A stretch of 64,000 nt of DNA, from positions 9,697 to 73,696 of the forward strand of contig CAZURV010000008.1 of NCBI GenBank assembly GCA_964623515.1, in the 5' to 3' direction. Shown piece after piece: positions 1 through 8,605 of this stretch; positions within the stretch are counted from its first letter, which is position 1; the number at the start of each line of letters is the position of its first letter. This stretch comes from RUG714 sp964623515 (GTDB lineage Bacteria > Bacillota > Clostridia > Oscillospirales > Acutalibacteraceae). A program made the position numbers and the translations under genes. Under the pieces are notes generated by a model. That model had not been told where the DNA came from. It saw only the letters and a list, made by a program, of their open reading frames with translations, and did not search any database.

Positions 1-1
1 A

Positions 2-406
2 GTGTTTATTTTTGAAAAATATATTTTAACTTACATCAACAGAAGTAAATTTTATTGCGTAAGCGTTTACATTTCCGGTAGGGAGTATAAGCTTAACGCT
101 TATATGGATACGGGAAATTCATTGACTGAACCGTTTTCGGGTAATCCCGTTATTATTATTAAGAGCGGCATTATAGATTTTAAAAGTATTGCATTCAAAC
201 GTGTGATTCCGTATGAGGTGTTGAATACAAGCGGTATTCTCAGCGCCGTTAAACCGGAAAAAATTAAAATTTGCTGGGATAATAAATTTGTTGAAACTTC
301 GGATGTTTATATAGCCGAAAATGATAATTTGCTTAGAAATTCGAACTATGATCTTATATTGAATCCGCGTGTATTGTCTGAAAAGGAAACTCGTTATGTG
401 TCTTAA
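2..406 (+). CDS. spoIIGA: SpoIIGA, sigma-E processing peptidase (C-terminal part)
   Basis: This is the last 134 residues of a gene whose start lies upstream of the window. SpoIIGA is a membrane-anchored aspartic protease in the forespore septum that cleaves the pro-sequence from pro-sigma-E in the mother cell. The visible part is the protease domain; its active-site motif YMDTGNSLTEP, with the catalytic Asp, is near residue 36. The reading frame stops at 406, eleven bases inside the next gene sigE, the usual tight spoIIGA-sigE coupling. The N-terminal membrane segments are not visible. The identification rests on the DTGNSL motif and the sigE neighbour. Confidence 0.88.
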   Translation: MFIFEKYILTYINRSKFYCVSVYISGREYKLNAYMDTGNSLTEPFSGNPVIIIKSGIIDFKSIAFKRVIPYEVLNTSGILSAVKPEKIKICWDNKFVETSDVYIAENDNLLRNSNYDLILNPRVLSEKETRYVS

Positions 407-1109
407 AAAGTTGATTTCGAAAATCCAATACAGAGTCAGGTTTCGCTTGCTGAAAAAGAAGCTGAATTACATAAACGGCGTTTCCGGACTTCCCGCTCCG
501 CTTACTCCTGCGGGAGAACGTCGTATTTTTAAGCGGATCCTAGACGGTGACGAGTCTGCGAGAGAAGAACTGATTACGCATAATCTACGTCTGGTGGTTT
601 ATATATCCAAAAAATTTGAAAATTCAGGCGTGCCGATAGAAGATTTGGTTTCAATCGGAACAATCGGACTTATCAAAGCGGTCAACACGTTTAAACCTGA
701 AAAAAATATAAAACTAGCAACTTATGCAAGCAGATGTATTGAAAATGAAATATTGATGCATTTGCGTAAAATATCGTCCCAGAAAACCGAGGTATCTATA
801 GATGAGCCGCTGAACGTTGACTGGGACGGCAACGAGTTGCTTCTCTCCGATATTCTCGGCAGTGAATCCGATATTGTCAATCGCGATATAGAAAACGAAG
901 ACGAGAAAAGAATCCTGCTGGATTTGATAAATTCGCTTGAGTGCAGAGAACGGGAACTTATGCTTATGCGGTACGGGCTAATGGGATGTGAGGAAAAAAC
1001 ACAGAAAGAGGTTGCGGATATTCTCGGTATATCACAGTCTTATATATCAAGGCTTGAAAAAAGAATTATCAAAAAACTTCGCCGGGAAATGGAAAAATTA
1101 AGCGTATAA
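396..1109 (+). CDS. sigE: RNA polymerase sporulation sigma factor, sigma-E
   Basis: Early mother-cell sigma factor, made as an inactive precursor and activated by SpoIIGA. I chose ATG 396 (237 aa) because AAGGAAA precedes it by a normal distance; an in-frame GTG at 369 is possible but has no better site. Region 2 is clear (ELITHNLRLVVYISKKFEN, then EDLVSIGTIGLIKAV and KLATYASRCIENEI), and region 4 ends in the helix-turn-helix QKEVADILGISQSYISRLEK. The N-terminal 30 residues, rich in Lys, Arg, Leu and Ile, match the pro-sequence of the family. It overlaps spoIIGA. The sigG gene that commonly follows in Bacilli and many Clostridia is not here. Confidence 0.95.
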   Translation: MCLKKLISKIQYRVRFRLLKKKLNYINGVSGLPAPLTPAGERRIFKRILDGDESAREELITHNLRLVVYISKKFENSGVPIEDLVSIGTIGLIKAVNTFKPEKNIKLATYASRCIENEILMHLRKISSQKTEVSIDEPLNVDWDGNELLLSDILGSESDIVNRDIENEDEKRILLDLINSLECRERELMLMRYGLMGCEEKTQKEVADILGISQSYISRLEKRIIKKLRREMEKLSV

Positions 1110-1123
1110 CTTGATAAAAACCT

Positions 1124-1181
1124 TCAGTTTTGTTATTATATAGATAAGTTTAAACCTATAAAAACAAACTGAAAGTTTTTT
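1124..1181 (+). terminator. Possible terminator after sigE
   Basis: The arms CTTCAGTTTTGTT and ACAAACTGAAAG pair around a long AT-rich loop and are followed by seven T. The loop is longer than usual, so this is a weak call. Confidence 0.4.
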
Positions 1182-1269
1182 TATTGATATTATGGCTAAA
1201 ATAAAAACGACGAATGATGTTCGCCATAACAAAATTTTTTATTTTCTTTGAGAAGAAAGGAGTTTTAAA

Positions 1270-1473
1270 ATGCAGGTTACGAAAGATACGATTATCAGCG
1301 ATGTTTTGGATGAGAACAGCGATACGGCAGTATTTTTCCTCAATATAGGCATGCATTGCCTCGGATGTCCGTCTGCCCGCGGGGAAACGATTGCGCAAGC
1401 CTGCGCCGTTCATGGAACAGATGCTGATGAACTTGTTAATAAAATCAATGAATTTTTGGCAGGGAAAGAATGA
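1270..1473 (+). CDS. DUF1858 domain protein (redox disulfide-type small protein)
   Basis: A 67-residue single-domain protein of the DUF1858 family, named for its association with hybrid-cluster and other redox proteins. The family hallmark is visible as GMHCLGCPSA (CxxC near residues 31-34). A strong ribosome site, GAAAGGAG, lies 9 bases before ATG 1270. Its stop codon overlaps the ATG of trmK (ATGA), so the two are translated together. The family has no proven enzymatic activity; the CxxC suggests metal or thiol chemistry, which is inference. Confidence 0.85.
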   Translation: MQVTKDTIISDVLDENSDTAVFFLNIGMHCLGCPSARGETIAQACAVHGTDADELVNKINEFLAGKE

Positions 1474-2150
1474 TTGAATTAACCGCAAGGCTTAAAGCCG
1501 TAGCGGAATATGTGAGACAAGGTGTGGTTCTTGCCGATATAGGAACGGACCATGCCTATATTCCTGTTTATTTAAAACAGCATGGAATGATAAAATCGGC
1601 ATATGCCTGTGATATAAACCAAGGGCCGCTTGCAAATGCCGGTAAAGTTATTGAATCCGAAAATGTTTCCGAAATAAAACTTGTGCATGCGGACGGCCTT
1701 TCGGGAATTACTCCCGGGAGTGCGGACGATATAATTGTTGCAGGGATGGGCGGGGAGCTCATAGCTTCTATTCTTGAAAAAACCAAGTGGATAAAAAACG
1801 AAAGATATAATCTGATTTTACAGCCGATGACAAGGGCTGATTATCTCCGCCGTTTTTTGTACGCTGAGGGTTTTGCTATTAAATCGGAGATACTTGCGGA
1901 GGAAAGAGATAAAATTTACACGGTTATTAACGCCGGTTACTGCGGGATAAAAAAACAGCTCAGTGACAAAGACGCACTTCTTGGAAAGGAGCGGAACGGA
2001 TCTGCTTTCATAAAAAAAGCAAACGCTGAAATCAGGAAACTTCAAAAAAAAGCAGACGGATTGAGAATTTCGGACGGAAACGAATCGGAATTCAAGCATA
2101 CAGAACTGCTTTTATCGGAAATAAAGGAAATTGTAAATGCCATCAGTTAA
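1470..2150 (+). CDS. trmK: tRNA (adenine(22)-N1)-methyltransferase TrmK
   Basis: A SAM-dependent methyltransferase of 226 aa that makes m1A22 in tRNA (the YqfN/TrmK family). The SAM-binding motif I is VLADIGTDHAYIPVYLK near residues 24-40, and the family motif DIIVAGMGGELIASIL is around residues 87-102. The C-terminal third is Lys/Glu-rich and probably helical, as in characterised TrmK proteins. The gene starts in the stop codon of the DUF1858 gene and overlaps the next gene by 14 bases. The trmK-NIF3 pair (yqfN-yqfO in Bacillus) is conserved in Firmicutes, which supports both calls. Confidence 0.93.
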   Translation: MIELTARLKAVAEYVRQGVVLADIGTDHAYIPVYLKQHGMIKSAYACDINQGPLANAGKVIESENVSEIKLVHADGLSGITPGSADDIIVAGMGGELIASILEKTKWIKNERYNLILQPMTRADYLRRFLYAEGFAIKSEILAEERDKIYTVINAGYCGIKKQLSDKDALLGKERNGSAFIKKANAEIRKLQKKADGLRISDGNESEFKHTELLLSEIKEIVNAIS

Positions 2151-2895
2151 GGATATATATAATTATTTAAACAGTATTATTCCGTTCGGCACGCAGCTTG
2201 AATGGGATAACAGCGGACTGCTTGTCGGAGACGGCGGAAAAGAGGTTAAGACTCTTGCAGTTATGCTTGATGTAACAAATGATAATATTGAAAAATGCAC
2301 CGGAAGGGGAGTTGATTTAATCGTATCTCACCATCCTGTTATTTTCAAAGCGTTGAAAAATATACGTGAAGAAAGTGAAGCCTATAATTGCGTAAAATCC
2401 CATATAGCCGTTATTTCGTCTCATACTCCGTGGGATAAGGCGGAAAACGGTGTTAACTATATTCTTGCAAGAGCGCTCGGACTTGTTGATATTCAACCGC
2501 TGTGGATTGAAGAAACAGGCAATATGGTTAAGGCAGGACGTCTGCCTGACCCCTTAAGCGAAGGCGCATTTTGTAATTTGGTTAAAGAAAAAGTCAAGAT
2601 TCCTTTTGTGAAATACATAAAAACAGGCAGAATCATTAAACGAGTTGCCGTTTGCGGGGGTTCGGGCGGTTCGTTGGTAAACAAAATTGCAGGCAGGGCG
2701 GACGCATTCGTAACGGGCGATATAGGTTATCACGACTTTTTAGTTGCGCAGCAAATGGGACTGACTGCGGTTGAAGCCGGGCATTTTAATACCGAGGATA
2801 TTTCCATGGATTATCTGGCGTCATTTCTTGCGTCGGAATTTCCGAATATAAAAGTAATGCGTTTAAGGAGTAAAGATCCGATTTCATATAAGTAG
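2137..2895 (+). CDS. NIF3-family metal-binding protein (YqfO type)
   Basis: A 252-residue NIF3/DUF34-family protein, often annotated as GTP cyclohydrolase 1 type 2 homologue. Dinuclear metal ligands are visible in VSHHPVIF (near residue 65), SSHTPWDKAENG (near residue 90) and the C-terminal EAGHFNTE. Its length fits the short form, without the inserted PII-like domain of B. subtilis YqfO. It overlaps trmK and lies 8 bases before rqcH, so it belongs to the trmK-NIF3-rqcH run. The cellular substrate is not established for this family; cyclohydrolase activity should not be assumed. Confidence 0.88.
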   Translation: MPSVKDIYNYLNSIIPFGTQLEWDNSGLLVGDGGKEVKTLAVMLDVTNDNIEKCTGRGVDLIVSHHPVIFKALKNIREESEAYNCVKSHIAVISSHTPWDKAENGVNYILARALGLVDIQPLWIEETGNMVKAGRLPDPLSEGAFCNLVKEKVKIPFVKYIKTGRIIKRVAVCGGSGGSLVNKIAGRADAFVTGDIGYHDFLVAQQMGLTAVEAGHFNTEDISMDYLASFLASEFPNIKVMRLRSKDPISYK

Positions 2896-2903
2896 GAGCA
2901 GTT

Positions 2904-4640
2904 ATGGCGCTTGACGGAATGTTTATGCACAAGCTTGCGTGCGAGTTGAATGCAGAACTTGAAAATACACGTGTAGAGAAAATATATCAGCCGTCTGCGG
3001 ATGAGCTGATATTTATTATGCGTTCATTCAGCGGATCTAAAAAGCTGTATTTCAATTCGCGTGCAGATAGCGCAAGGGTTCATTTAATTCACGAAAAACC
3101 GGAAAATCCCCAAAAACCGCCAACGCTTTGTATGTTGTTACGCAAAAAATATGCGGGCGCAAAATTTGAGGGCATTACGCAAAGCGGACTTGAAAGAATT
3201 TTAAACTTCAACTTTTCCGGAACCGATGAAATGGGAGATAAGATAAACCTTCGAATATATGCTGAAATCATGGGGCGTTACAGCAATGTTGTTTTCGTTC
3301 AAAACGGTAGGATTATTGACAGCTTAAAAAGAGTTGGCGCAGAGAAGTCTTCCGTAAGGAAAATACTTCCGGGATATGAATACAGGATACCGCCTCAACA
3401 GGACAAGATTTGTCTGCTTGATGCGGATTGCAGAACAGTAGCGGAGAAAATCCTTTCAAACGAAAATATGCTGCTTTCAAAGGCGATACTTAAAACCGTG
3501 CAGGGCATATCTCCGCTTGTATGCCGTGAAATGGTTTTCAGACTTTTCGGAAACGATGTTCCTGTTTACAGTTGCACCGGAAAAATTGAAACCCTGGCGG
3601 TGACGCTTGAAAAACTTAAAGAAGATTTTACCAGCCCTTCGGGGGCAGTGATGCTCAAAGACGGGAATAAACCAAAAGAGTTTTCCTTTACCGATATTTC
3701 GCAGTTCGGCGATTTATATGAAAAAGTTGTATATTCATGCTGTTCCGAATTGCTTGAAGATTATTATTTTGAGCGCGGACGTTTTTACAGGAGCGCACAG
3801 CGAAGCGGAGAACTGATGAAAAACGTACGTTCTTCCATAGAGCGCCTGTCCAAAAAAATAGATATTCAGTCTGCCGAGCTGGCAAAGAGCAGGGATAATG
3901 ACAAACTGCGTTTATACGGCGAGCTTATCAACGCTAATTCTTATCATTTAAAATCAGGAGAAAGCGAATATGCTGTCGAAAATTATTACAGCGGAGAAAC
4001 GGTCAAAATCAAGGTTGACCCAAGGCTGACTCCGAGTGAAAATGCAGTTAAGTATTATAAGGAATACAAAAAAGCAGAAAATGCGCAAAGCGTACTTCAG
4101 AACCAAATTGAAAAGGCCGAATCGGAGCTTTATTATCTGGAAAGCATTTATGATTTGCTGAGTCGTGCGGAAACGTCGGATGAAATTGAAGCTGTTCGAA
4201 ACGAACTTGCGGAAAACGGATATATCAAAAAGAAGAATTTGGCGACCGGGAAAAAAACAAAAGAGATTCCGCCTTTGGAATACAGAACTTCCGGTGGCTT
4301 CAGAGTCCTTGTGGGAAGGAACAATACCGCGAATGACAAACTGACATTTAAAACGGCGTTTAAAACCGATATATGGTTTCATACGAAGAATGTTCATGGT
4401 TCTCATACTGTTTTGCTGACGGAGAAAAAAGACGTGCCGAAAGAGGATATCGTGCAGGCGGCGGAAATCTGTGCGTATCACAGCAAAGCGCGCGAATCAT
4501 CGGGCGTTGCCGTTGATTATACCGAAATACGTTTTGTGAAAAGAAGACCGGGCGGACTTCCCGGAACAGTTTTTTATAGCAATTATAAAACGGTTTATGT
4601 AACACCGCATCGTGATTGTGTTGAAAAAATGAAAGTATAA
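2904..4640 (+). CDS. rqcH: Rqc2 homologue RqcH (NFACT protein)
   Basis: A 578-residue NFACT family protein, formerly called fibronectin-binding protein. RqcH binds stalled 50S-peptidyl-tRNA complexes and recruits tRNA-Ala to add C-terminal alanine tails that mark the chain for degradation. The N-terminal NFACT-N domain begins MALDGMFMHKLACEL. A coiled-coil stretch lies at about residues 290-440, and the C-terminal NFACT-R domain carries DIWFHTKNVHGSHTVL near residue 492. A GGAG site precedes ATG 2904. The stop codon (4638-4640) lies within the first bases of a dispersed repeat, so the repeat abuts the gene without disrupting it. Confidence 0.94.
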   Translation: MALDGMFMHKLACELNAELENTRVEKIYQPSADELIFIMRSFSGSKKLYFNSRADSARVHLIHEKPENPQKPPTLCMLLRKKYAGAKFEGITQSGLERILNFNFSGTDEMGDKINLRIYAEIMGRYSNVVFVQNGRIIDSLKRVGAEKSSVRKILPGYEYRIPPQQDKICLLDADCRTVAEKILSNENMLLSKAILKTVQGISPLVCREMVFRLFGNDVPVYSCTGKIETLAVTLEKLKEDFTSPSGAVMLKDGNKPKEFSFTDISQFGDLYEKVVYSCCSELLEDYYFERGRFYRSAQRSGELMKNVRSSIERLSKKIDIQSAELAKSRDNDKLRLYGELINANSYHLKSGESEYAVENYYSGETVKIKVDPRLTPSENAVKYYKEYKKAENAQSVLQNQIEKAESELYYLESIYDLLSRAETSDEIEAVRNELAENGYIKKKNLATGKKTKEIPPLEYRTSGGFRVLVGRNNTANDKLTFKTAFKTDIWFHTKNVHGSHTVLLTEKKDVPKEDIVQAAEICAYHSKARESSGVAVDYTEIRFVKRRPGGLPGTVFYSNYKTVYVTPHRDCVEKMKV

Positions 4641-4809
4641 CCTATTCGCCGATGTCCCCGCCACTTAGGCGGCGGGGTCCGTTTCAGAATTTCAGTGGGA
4701 GCGATAATCTCCCGCTGAAACCCTGAGGAGCGAATGCTCCCTGCGCAGGTTGCAATCGTTCGCAAGCCCCGTTTCAAGCGAGCTTGATGGAGCACTACTC
4801 TGATTTAAA
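4637..4809 (+). repeat. Dispersed structured repeat, copy 1
   Basis: About 173 bp, one of five near-identical copies in this window (also 12592, 28448, 45889, 46121). It begins ATAACCTATTCGCCGATGT and ends near GATTTAAA. It contains several inverted repeats: CCCCGCC with GGCGGGG, a hairpin with arms near TTTCAGTGGGAG and CTCCCGCTGAAA (one mismatch in this copy), GGAGCG-AATGCTCC and CAAGCGAGCTTG. The start overlaps the rqcH stop codon. No protein-coding capacity is convincing. It may be a non-autonomous repeat or a structured RNA; its nature is unknown. Confidence 0.85.
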
Positions 4810-4861
4810 TCGGTTGGTATTTTCTCTGAAAGCACCTAATACGCAAAGCTTATTAAAAAGG

Positions 4862-4896
4862 AAAACTGCTTCAAAAGTAACTTTTGAAGCAGTTTT
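4862..4896 (-). terminator. Rho-independent terminator of rodA
   Basis: A perfect 16-bp inverted repeat, AAAACTGCTTCAAAAG with CTTTTGAAGCAGTTTT around a TAA loop, just downstream of the minus-strand rodA stop. The outer A/T runs make it usable from either side. Confidence 0.85.
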
Positions 4897-4907
4897 ATTA
4901 TTTGATT

Positions 4908-6104
4908 TTAATTGAATTTCAAAGTAGGGGCGGCATCGTAAAACATATTATATTGTTGTTGCTTTTTGGACTGCCGGTAGACGCTCAGTACCACGCCGAT
5001 TGCGAGATACACCGCAAGGTTGGACGACCCTCCCGCACTGAAAAACGGAAGCGTGATTCCGATAACCGGAAGCAGACGCAGACACATTCCCATATTGATA
5101 AGCACTTGCCCGAGGAGCATGGACGCGATTCCCATGCAAATCAGATAGCCGTGGTTATCTTTCGCGTTTTTAGCGTCAAAGATAATTTTAATAACAATTA
5201 GGGTTAAAATGATGACTACTGCGGCGGATCCGAGAAATCCCAATTCTTCTCCGGCAACGGCAAGCACCATATCATTTTTTGCTTCGGGTACAGCGCCTGT
5301 CTGTATGTAATCTCCTTTAAAAAGGCCTTTTCCGTTGAATTGACCCGATCCAATCGCATTGATTGCCTGATTTTGCTGATAGGCAACGCTTTGGGCATAT
5401 TTCTCATCGTCAAAATATATAAGTGCAAGGAATCTTTCCTTTTGGAAATCCTTGAGAATTCCGGTTGACCATACCAGCGGAACAGCTGCCGTAACGGCCA
5501 GTCCGCCCGCAAGGAAGTATATCCAGTGAAGCCCTGCGGAAATCAGCATGCCGATAAATATCAGAGCAAAAACAAGCGCGGAGCCGTCATCGCCTGTTAT
5601 GATAACAAGTCCTATCGGAATAAGCGCGTGAAGCACGAGCAGAATTACGTTTTTTATGGAATTTATATTATCTTTAACTTTATTCAGATGAACGGCAAAC
5701 GTTATAACAAATGCTATCTTCACTACTTCCGAAGCCTGAAAATAAAATGAGCCGAATTTAAGCCAGCACCTTGAATCTTGCCTTTCATCCGGGGCGACGC
5801 CGAAAACAATTGTTGCCGCCATCAGAAGTAGTCCTGCAACCGCTACCAGCCAAAAGAATTTAACAAAATACTCATAATTTATCATGGATATAACGAGCGC
5901 GGTAAAAATTCCGAGCGGAACCGCAATAAACATTGTCCGAAAATCTCCGGAAAGAATTTCACCGTCCGAAAGAGTGGCATAGGTTGCACTGTATACCAAA
6001 AGCATTCCGAATGCGGAAGCAATAAGGCAGATTAAAAGCAGAAGATTGTCTGTTTCCCTGATATTTCTGCCGATATTTTTACCAAGCGATTTGTTTCTGC
6101 CCAT
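4908..6104 (-). CDS. rodA: Rod shape-determining protein RodA (SEDS glycosyltransferase)
   Basis: A 398-residue polytopic membrane protein of the SEDS family (RodA/FtsW/SpoVE), which polymerises lipid II into glycan strands with a class B PBP partner. About ten hydrophobic segments are visible. Family signatures include GAVPEAKNDMVLAVAGEELG near residue 278 and the C-terminal GITLPFFSAGGSS near residue 356. The motif SRCWLKFGSFYFQASEVVKI near 110 is typical of RodA. The start ATG has GGAGG a few bases upstream. It is a single gene with its own terminator. RodA is preferred over FtsW/SpoVE because no cell-division neighbours are present, but paralogue assignment is inference. Confidence 0.88.
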   Translation of the reverse strand: MGRNKSLGKNIGRNIRETDNLLLLICLIASAFGMLLVYSATYATLSDGEILSGDFRTMFIAVPLGIFTALVISMINYEYFVKFFWLVAVAGLLLMAATIVFGVAPDERQDSRCWLKFGSFYFQASEVVKIAFVITFAVHLNKVKDNINSIKNVILLVLHALIPIGLVIITGDDGSALVFALIFIGMLISAGLHWIYFLAGGLAVTAAVPLVWSTGILKDFQKERFLALIYFDDEKYAQSVAYQQNQAINAIGSGQFNGKGLFKGDYIQTGAVPEAKNDMVLAVAGEELGFLGSAAVVIILTLIVIKIIFDAKNAKDNHGYLICMGIASMLLGQVLINMGMCLRLLPVIGITLPFFSAGGSSNLAVYLAIGVVLSVYRQSKKQQQYNMFYDAAPTLKFN

Positions 6105-6251
6105 TTTACACCTCCGAAATGCATATCTAAATAAATAAATTATATCTTAAAATAATCTTTTTTCAATGAAAAGAGCGGATTCGTAAACATTTTGTAATAA
6201 ATAGTAGCCTTCAGGCCGCTGTCCGAAAATTTGAATAAAGTGTTTGCAAAG

Positions 6252-6283
6252 AAAAAAGCCGCCTCAAAAAACTTAAGGCAGCC
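6252..6283 (-). terminator. Terminator of the GH36 gene
   Basis: On the minus strand, GCTGCCT pairs with AGGCGGC (one G-U pair) and is followed by six T, shortly after the stop of the alpha-galactosidase-like gene. Confidence 0.7.
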
Positions 6284-6311
6284 ATTTTTAAATTATAATG
6301 AAATTATGAAA

Positions 6312-7970
6312 TTATCTTGTTAAAATTTTTCCTGTTTTTATATTAAATGTAAGTGATTTTTTAACTTCATTTTCAATGAGTTTAATTCTTATAACATCCT
6401 TTGTGATATATTCCGCTGATGTAATTTTCGCTTCGCTTTTCTTGAAGAATTTTTTGAGCAGCGAAACAGTCTTATCGTCATAATCACCGGCATTGTCCGA
6501 AACGAAAAGAACGTTTCCGCAAAGGTTATTGATTTGCGCAAGCAACATTTTCTGCTCGTTTGTGAAATCCAGATTATTTTCTCTGAGGAAGAATACGTCG
6601 GGATCGTTTACAAAAATACGCCCGTCAAGATGCCGCCTGAAAATCGTGCTGGTTATGGCGTTCTGGGCAGACGGAAGTTCGTTGCCTACGCCGAGCTTGT
6701 TATAATATTTCCCGGAATATTTAAGATCAACGTCACAGCTTATTCTGCATGCGTCAACAATTCCGAAAGCAGAACCGAGCGGAACACCGCAGCCAAGGAA
6801 GAGTTTGTCCCCTACGCATTCACGCAGGAAAACAAGCGCGTCATACATAATTTCACCTCTTGTTTTCCCGTTTCTCGGAAGCATACACTGGCTGTAAAGG
6901 AAATCAAGTTTAACCATGTCGAATCCCCATTCGTTGAGAATAACGTCAAAGAAGTGCCTGATGTATTCTCTTGCTCCTTCGTGATAAATATCCAGCGTGT
7001 AAGCACCGTGCCATGCGAATACGCCGAGCAGGGGCTTGCCATCGTTGCCTTTAATCAGCCATTCGGGATGCTTGTTGGCGGTTCGGGAAACTTTCTGACA
7101 GCTGAAAGGCGCAAGCCAGATTCCTGCTTGATAGCCTTTGCCATGAATTTCATCCGCGATATATTTCATTCCTTTGGGGAATTTGGAAGGATTCGGATCG
7201 AGCCAGTCACCTACGTATGTTTCATAACCGTCATCTATCTGAAAAATCGAAACGCTGTCTTTTGCTCTGTCCATTCCGTTAAGGTCGCGGATAATAATGT
7301 CTTCGTTGATATTCTGAAAATAATTGTACCATGAAGTGTATCCGCTCATATGGTCTATTCTCGGTTTCGGCGCATTGATGGCTCCGAAATAGTTATCAAA
7401 AACTTCGTCGTATCCACCTTCAAATTTAACGATGTCAAAAATAAGATAATCCTCTGTTACCTTCTTGCCTTCAACGTCTTTGCATACGGCAAAATAATTT
7501 TCGTTCATTTTAACTTGGAAATAAGTAAAGCCGTGTTTTTCACTCAATGAACCGTAAAGCAAAAGCTTGTTGCCGTTTCTTATATATGTGTATGTGTGGC
7601 TGTGAAATTCACCGGGTTTGCGAGTGTATTTGATGAATCTTTCATCGCTTGCAATAGTTGCCAAATCTCTTGTTTTTTTAGAGATATAAGCGAGAGGAGT
7701 TACACCTTTTAAAATATCTTCTTTTTTTAATTCCCTCGTAGTTGTCCAGCAGTTGTAGCCGTTGGCAAAGAAACGATCTTTTTCATCAAACGGATGGTCG
7801 TATTCAATTCTGAAAGAAACGAGTTCAAAATCTTTTTTGTGTTTTAAGCTTACTTTGATCATGCTGTCTGTTTCGGTTTCTTCCACATCATAGTAATCGG
7901 TATGCAGATCGCCGGTTTTGATAAGGGCAGTTTCTGTTTTGTACTGAATAACGTATTTTTTGTTAGTCAT
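6312..7970 (-). CDS. Alpha-galactosidase-like glycoside hydrolase (GH36/melibiase type)
   Basis: A 552-residue protein with the (beta/alpha)8 catalytic core of clan GH-D. The segment FQIDDGYETYVGDW (near 243) and the retaining nucleophile motif DMVKLDFLYSQC (Asp near 356) are visible. A second acidic motif, ACRISCDVDLKY (near 412), is the likely acid/base region. An N-terminal beta-rich domain of about 200 residues precedes the core. There is no signal peptide, so the enzyme is cytoplasmic and probably acts on imported alpha-galactosides. ATG 7970 follows GGAGACTGATT. The gene stands alone; no dedicated sugar transporter is adjacent, although an MFS sugar carrier lies at 26 kb. Exact substrate is uncertain. 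Confidence 0.82.
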   Translation of the reverse strand: MTNKKYVIQYKTETALIKTGDLHTDYYDVEETETDSMIKVSLKHKKDFELVSFRIEYDHPFDEKDRFFANGYNCWTTTRELKKEDILKGVTPLAYISKKTRDLATIASDERFIKYTRKPGEFHSHTYTYIRNGNKLLLYGSLSEKHGFTYFQVKMNENYFAVCKDVEGKKVTEDYLIFDIVKFEGGYDEVFDNYFGAINAPKPRIDHMSGYTSWYNYFQNINEDIIIRDLNGMDRAKDSVSIFQIDDGYETYVGDWLDPNPSKFPKGMKYIADEIHGKGYQAGIWLAPFSCQKVSRTANKHPEWLIKGNDGKPLLGVFAWHGAYTLDIYHEGAREYIRHFFDVILNEWGFDMVKLDFLYSQCMLPRNGKTRGEIMYDALVFLRECVGDKLFLGCGVPLGSAFGIVDACRISCDVDLKYSGKYYNKLGVGNELPSAQNAITSTIFRRHLDGRIFVNDPDVFFLRENNLDFTNEQKMLLAQINNLCGNVLFVSDNAGDYDDKTVSLLKKFFKKSEAKITSAEYITKDVIRIKLIENEVKKSLTFNIKTGKILTR

Positions 7971-8090
7971 AATCAGTCTCCTATCTTTTTTTAATATTTA
8001 AATTAGGGTTAAATCCGTTAAGGAAAATTTTGTTTACAGTTATATTTTACCAACAAATAAATTTTTCTTCAACAATTTTTTATAATAATA

Positions 8091-8119
8091 TTCAATTTTG
8101 TTTATTTTTATGTTATACT
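8091..8119 (+). promoter_or_regulatory. Possible promoter of the tsaE operon
   Basis: TTCAAT, 17 bases, then TATACT, ending about 48 bases before the tsaE start. The -10 is good and the -35 is weak. Confidence 0.38.
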
Positions 8120-8167
8120 TGATAAAATCAATGAAAATTTATTATTGTCCGAATACCGGGAGAAATC

Positions 8168-8605
8168 ATGAAAGAATATTTATCTCATAGTGCTGATGAA
8201 ACCTATTCTGTCGGCAGGCAAACCGCTGAGCTATACGGCAGGGGAACAGTTTTTGCACTTTTTGGCGGCTTGGGTATGGGAAAAACCGCCTTTACAAAGG
8301 GTCTTGCCGCCGGATACGGAATAAATGCAGACGTTACAAGCCCTACTTTTTCTCTTGTTAACGAGTATTTCGGGGAAAATACGGTTTTTTATCATTTTGA
8401 TATGTACAGAATTTCTTCTTGGGATGATTTGTATTCCACCGGATTTTTTGATTATCTCGGAACGGATGCGGTGCTTTCGGTGGAATGGAGCGAAAATATT
8501 GAAAATGCACTTCCCGATGAATGTATATGCGTTTCACTGAACAAAGGAAAAGAAGAAAATGAAAGATATATAAAAATAGGTTCACGGGAGGAAATTCGTT
8601 CTTGA
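8168..8605 (+). CDS. tsaE: tRNA threonylcarbamoyladenosine biosynthesis ATPase TsaE
   Basis: A 145-residue P-loop ATPase that drives the TsaB-TsaD-TsaE cycle making t6A37 in tRNAs that read ANN codons. Walker A is GGLGMGKTAFTKGLA (residues 35-49), followed by the family motif SPTFSLVNEY (near 57) and FDMYRI. The gene overlaps tsaB by four bases. The remaining partners tsaC and tsaD are not in the window, and rimI, which often follows tsaB, is replaced here by rpiB. Confidence 0.95.
   Translation: MKEYLSHSADETYSVGRQTAELYGRGTVFALFGGLGMGKTAFTKGLAAGYGINADVTSPTFSLVNEYFGENTVFYHFDMYRISSWDDLYSTGFFDYLGTDAVLSVEWSENIENALPDECICVSLNKGKEENERYIKIGSREEIRS

Noticed and set aside
4595..4795. Minus-strand open frames inside the dispersed repeats (also 12515-12751 and 28220-28702)
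   Set aside because: They share sequence only because the DNA repeats do; they differ in length and frame ends, copies 4 and 5 do not keep them open, and no ribosome sites are present.
6534..7334. 266-codon frame antisense to the GH36 gene
   Set aside because: It lies wholly inside a clear conserved gene on the other strand and resembles no family.
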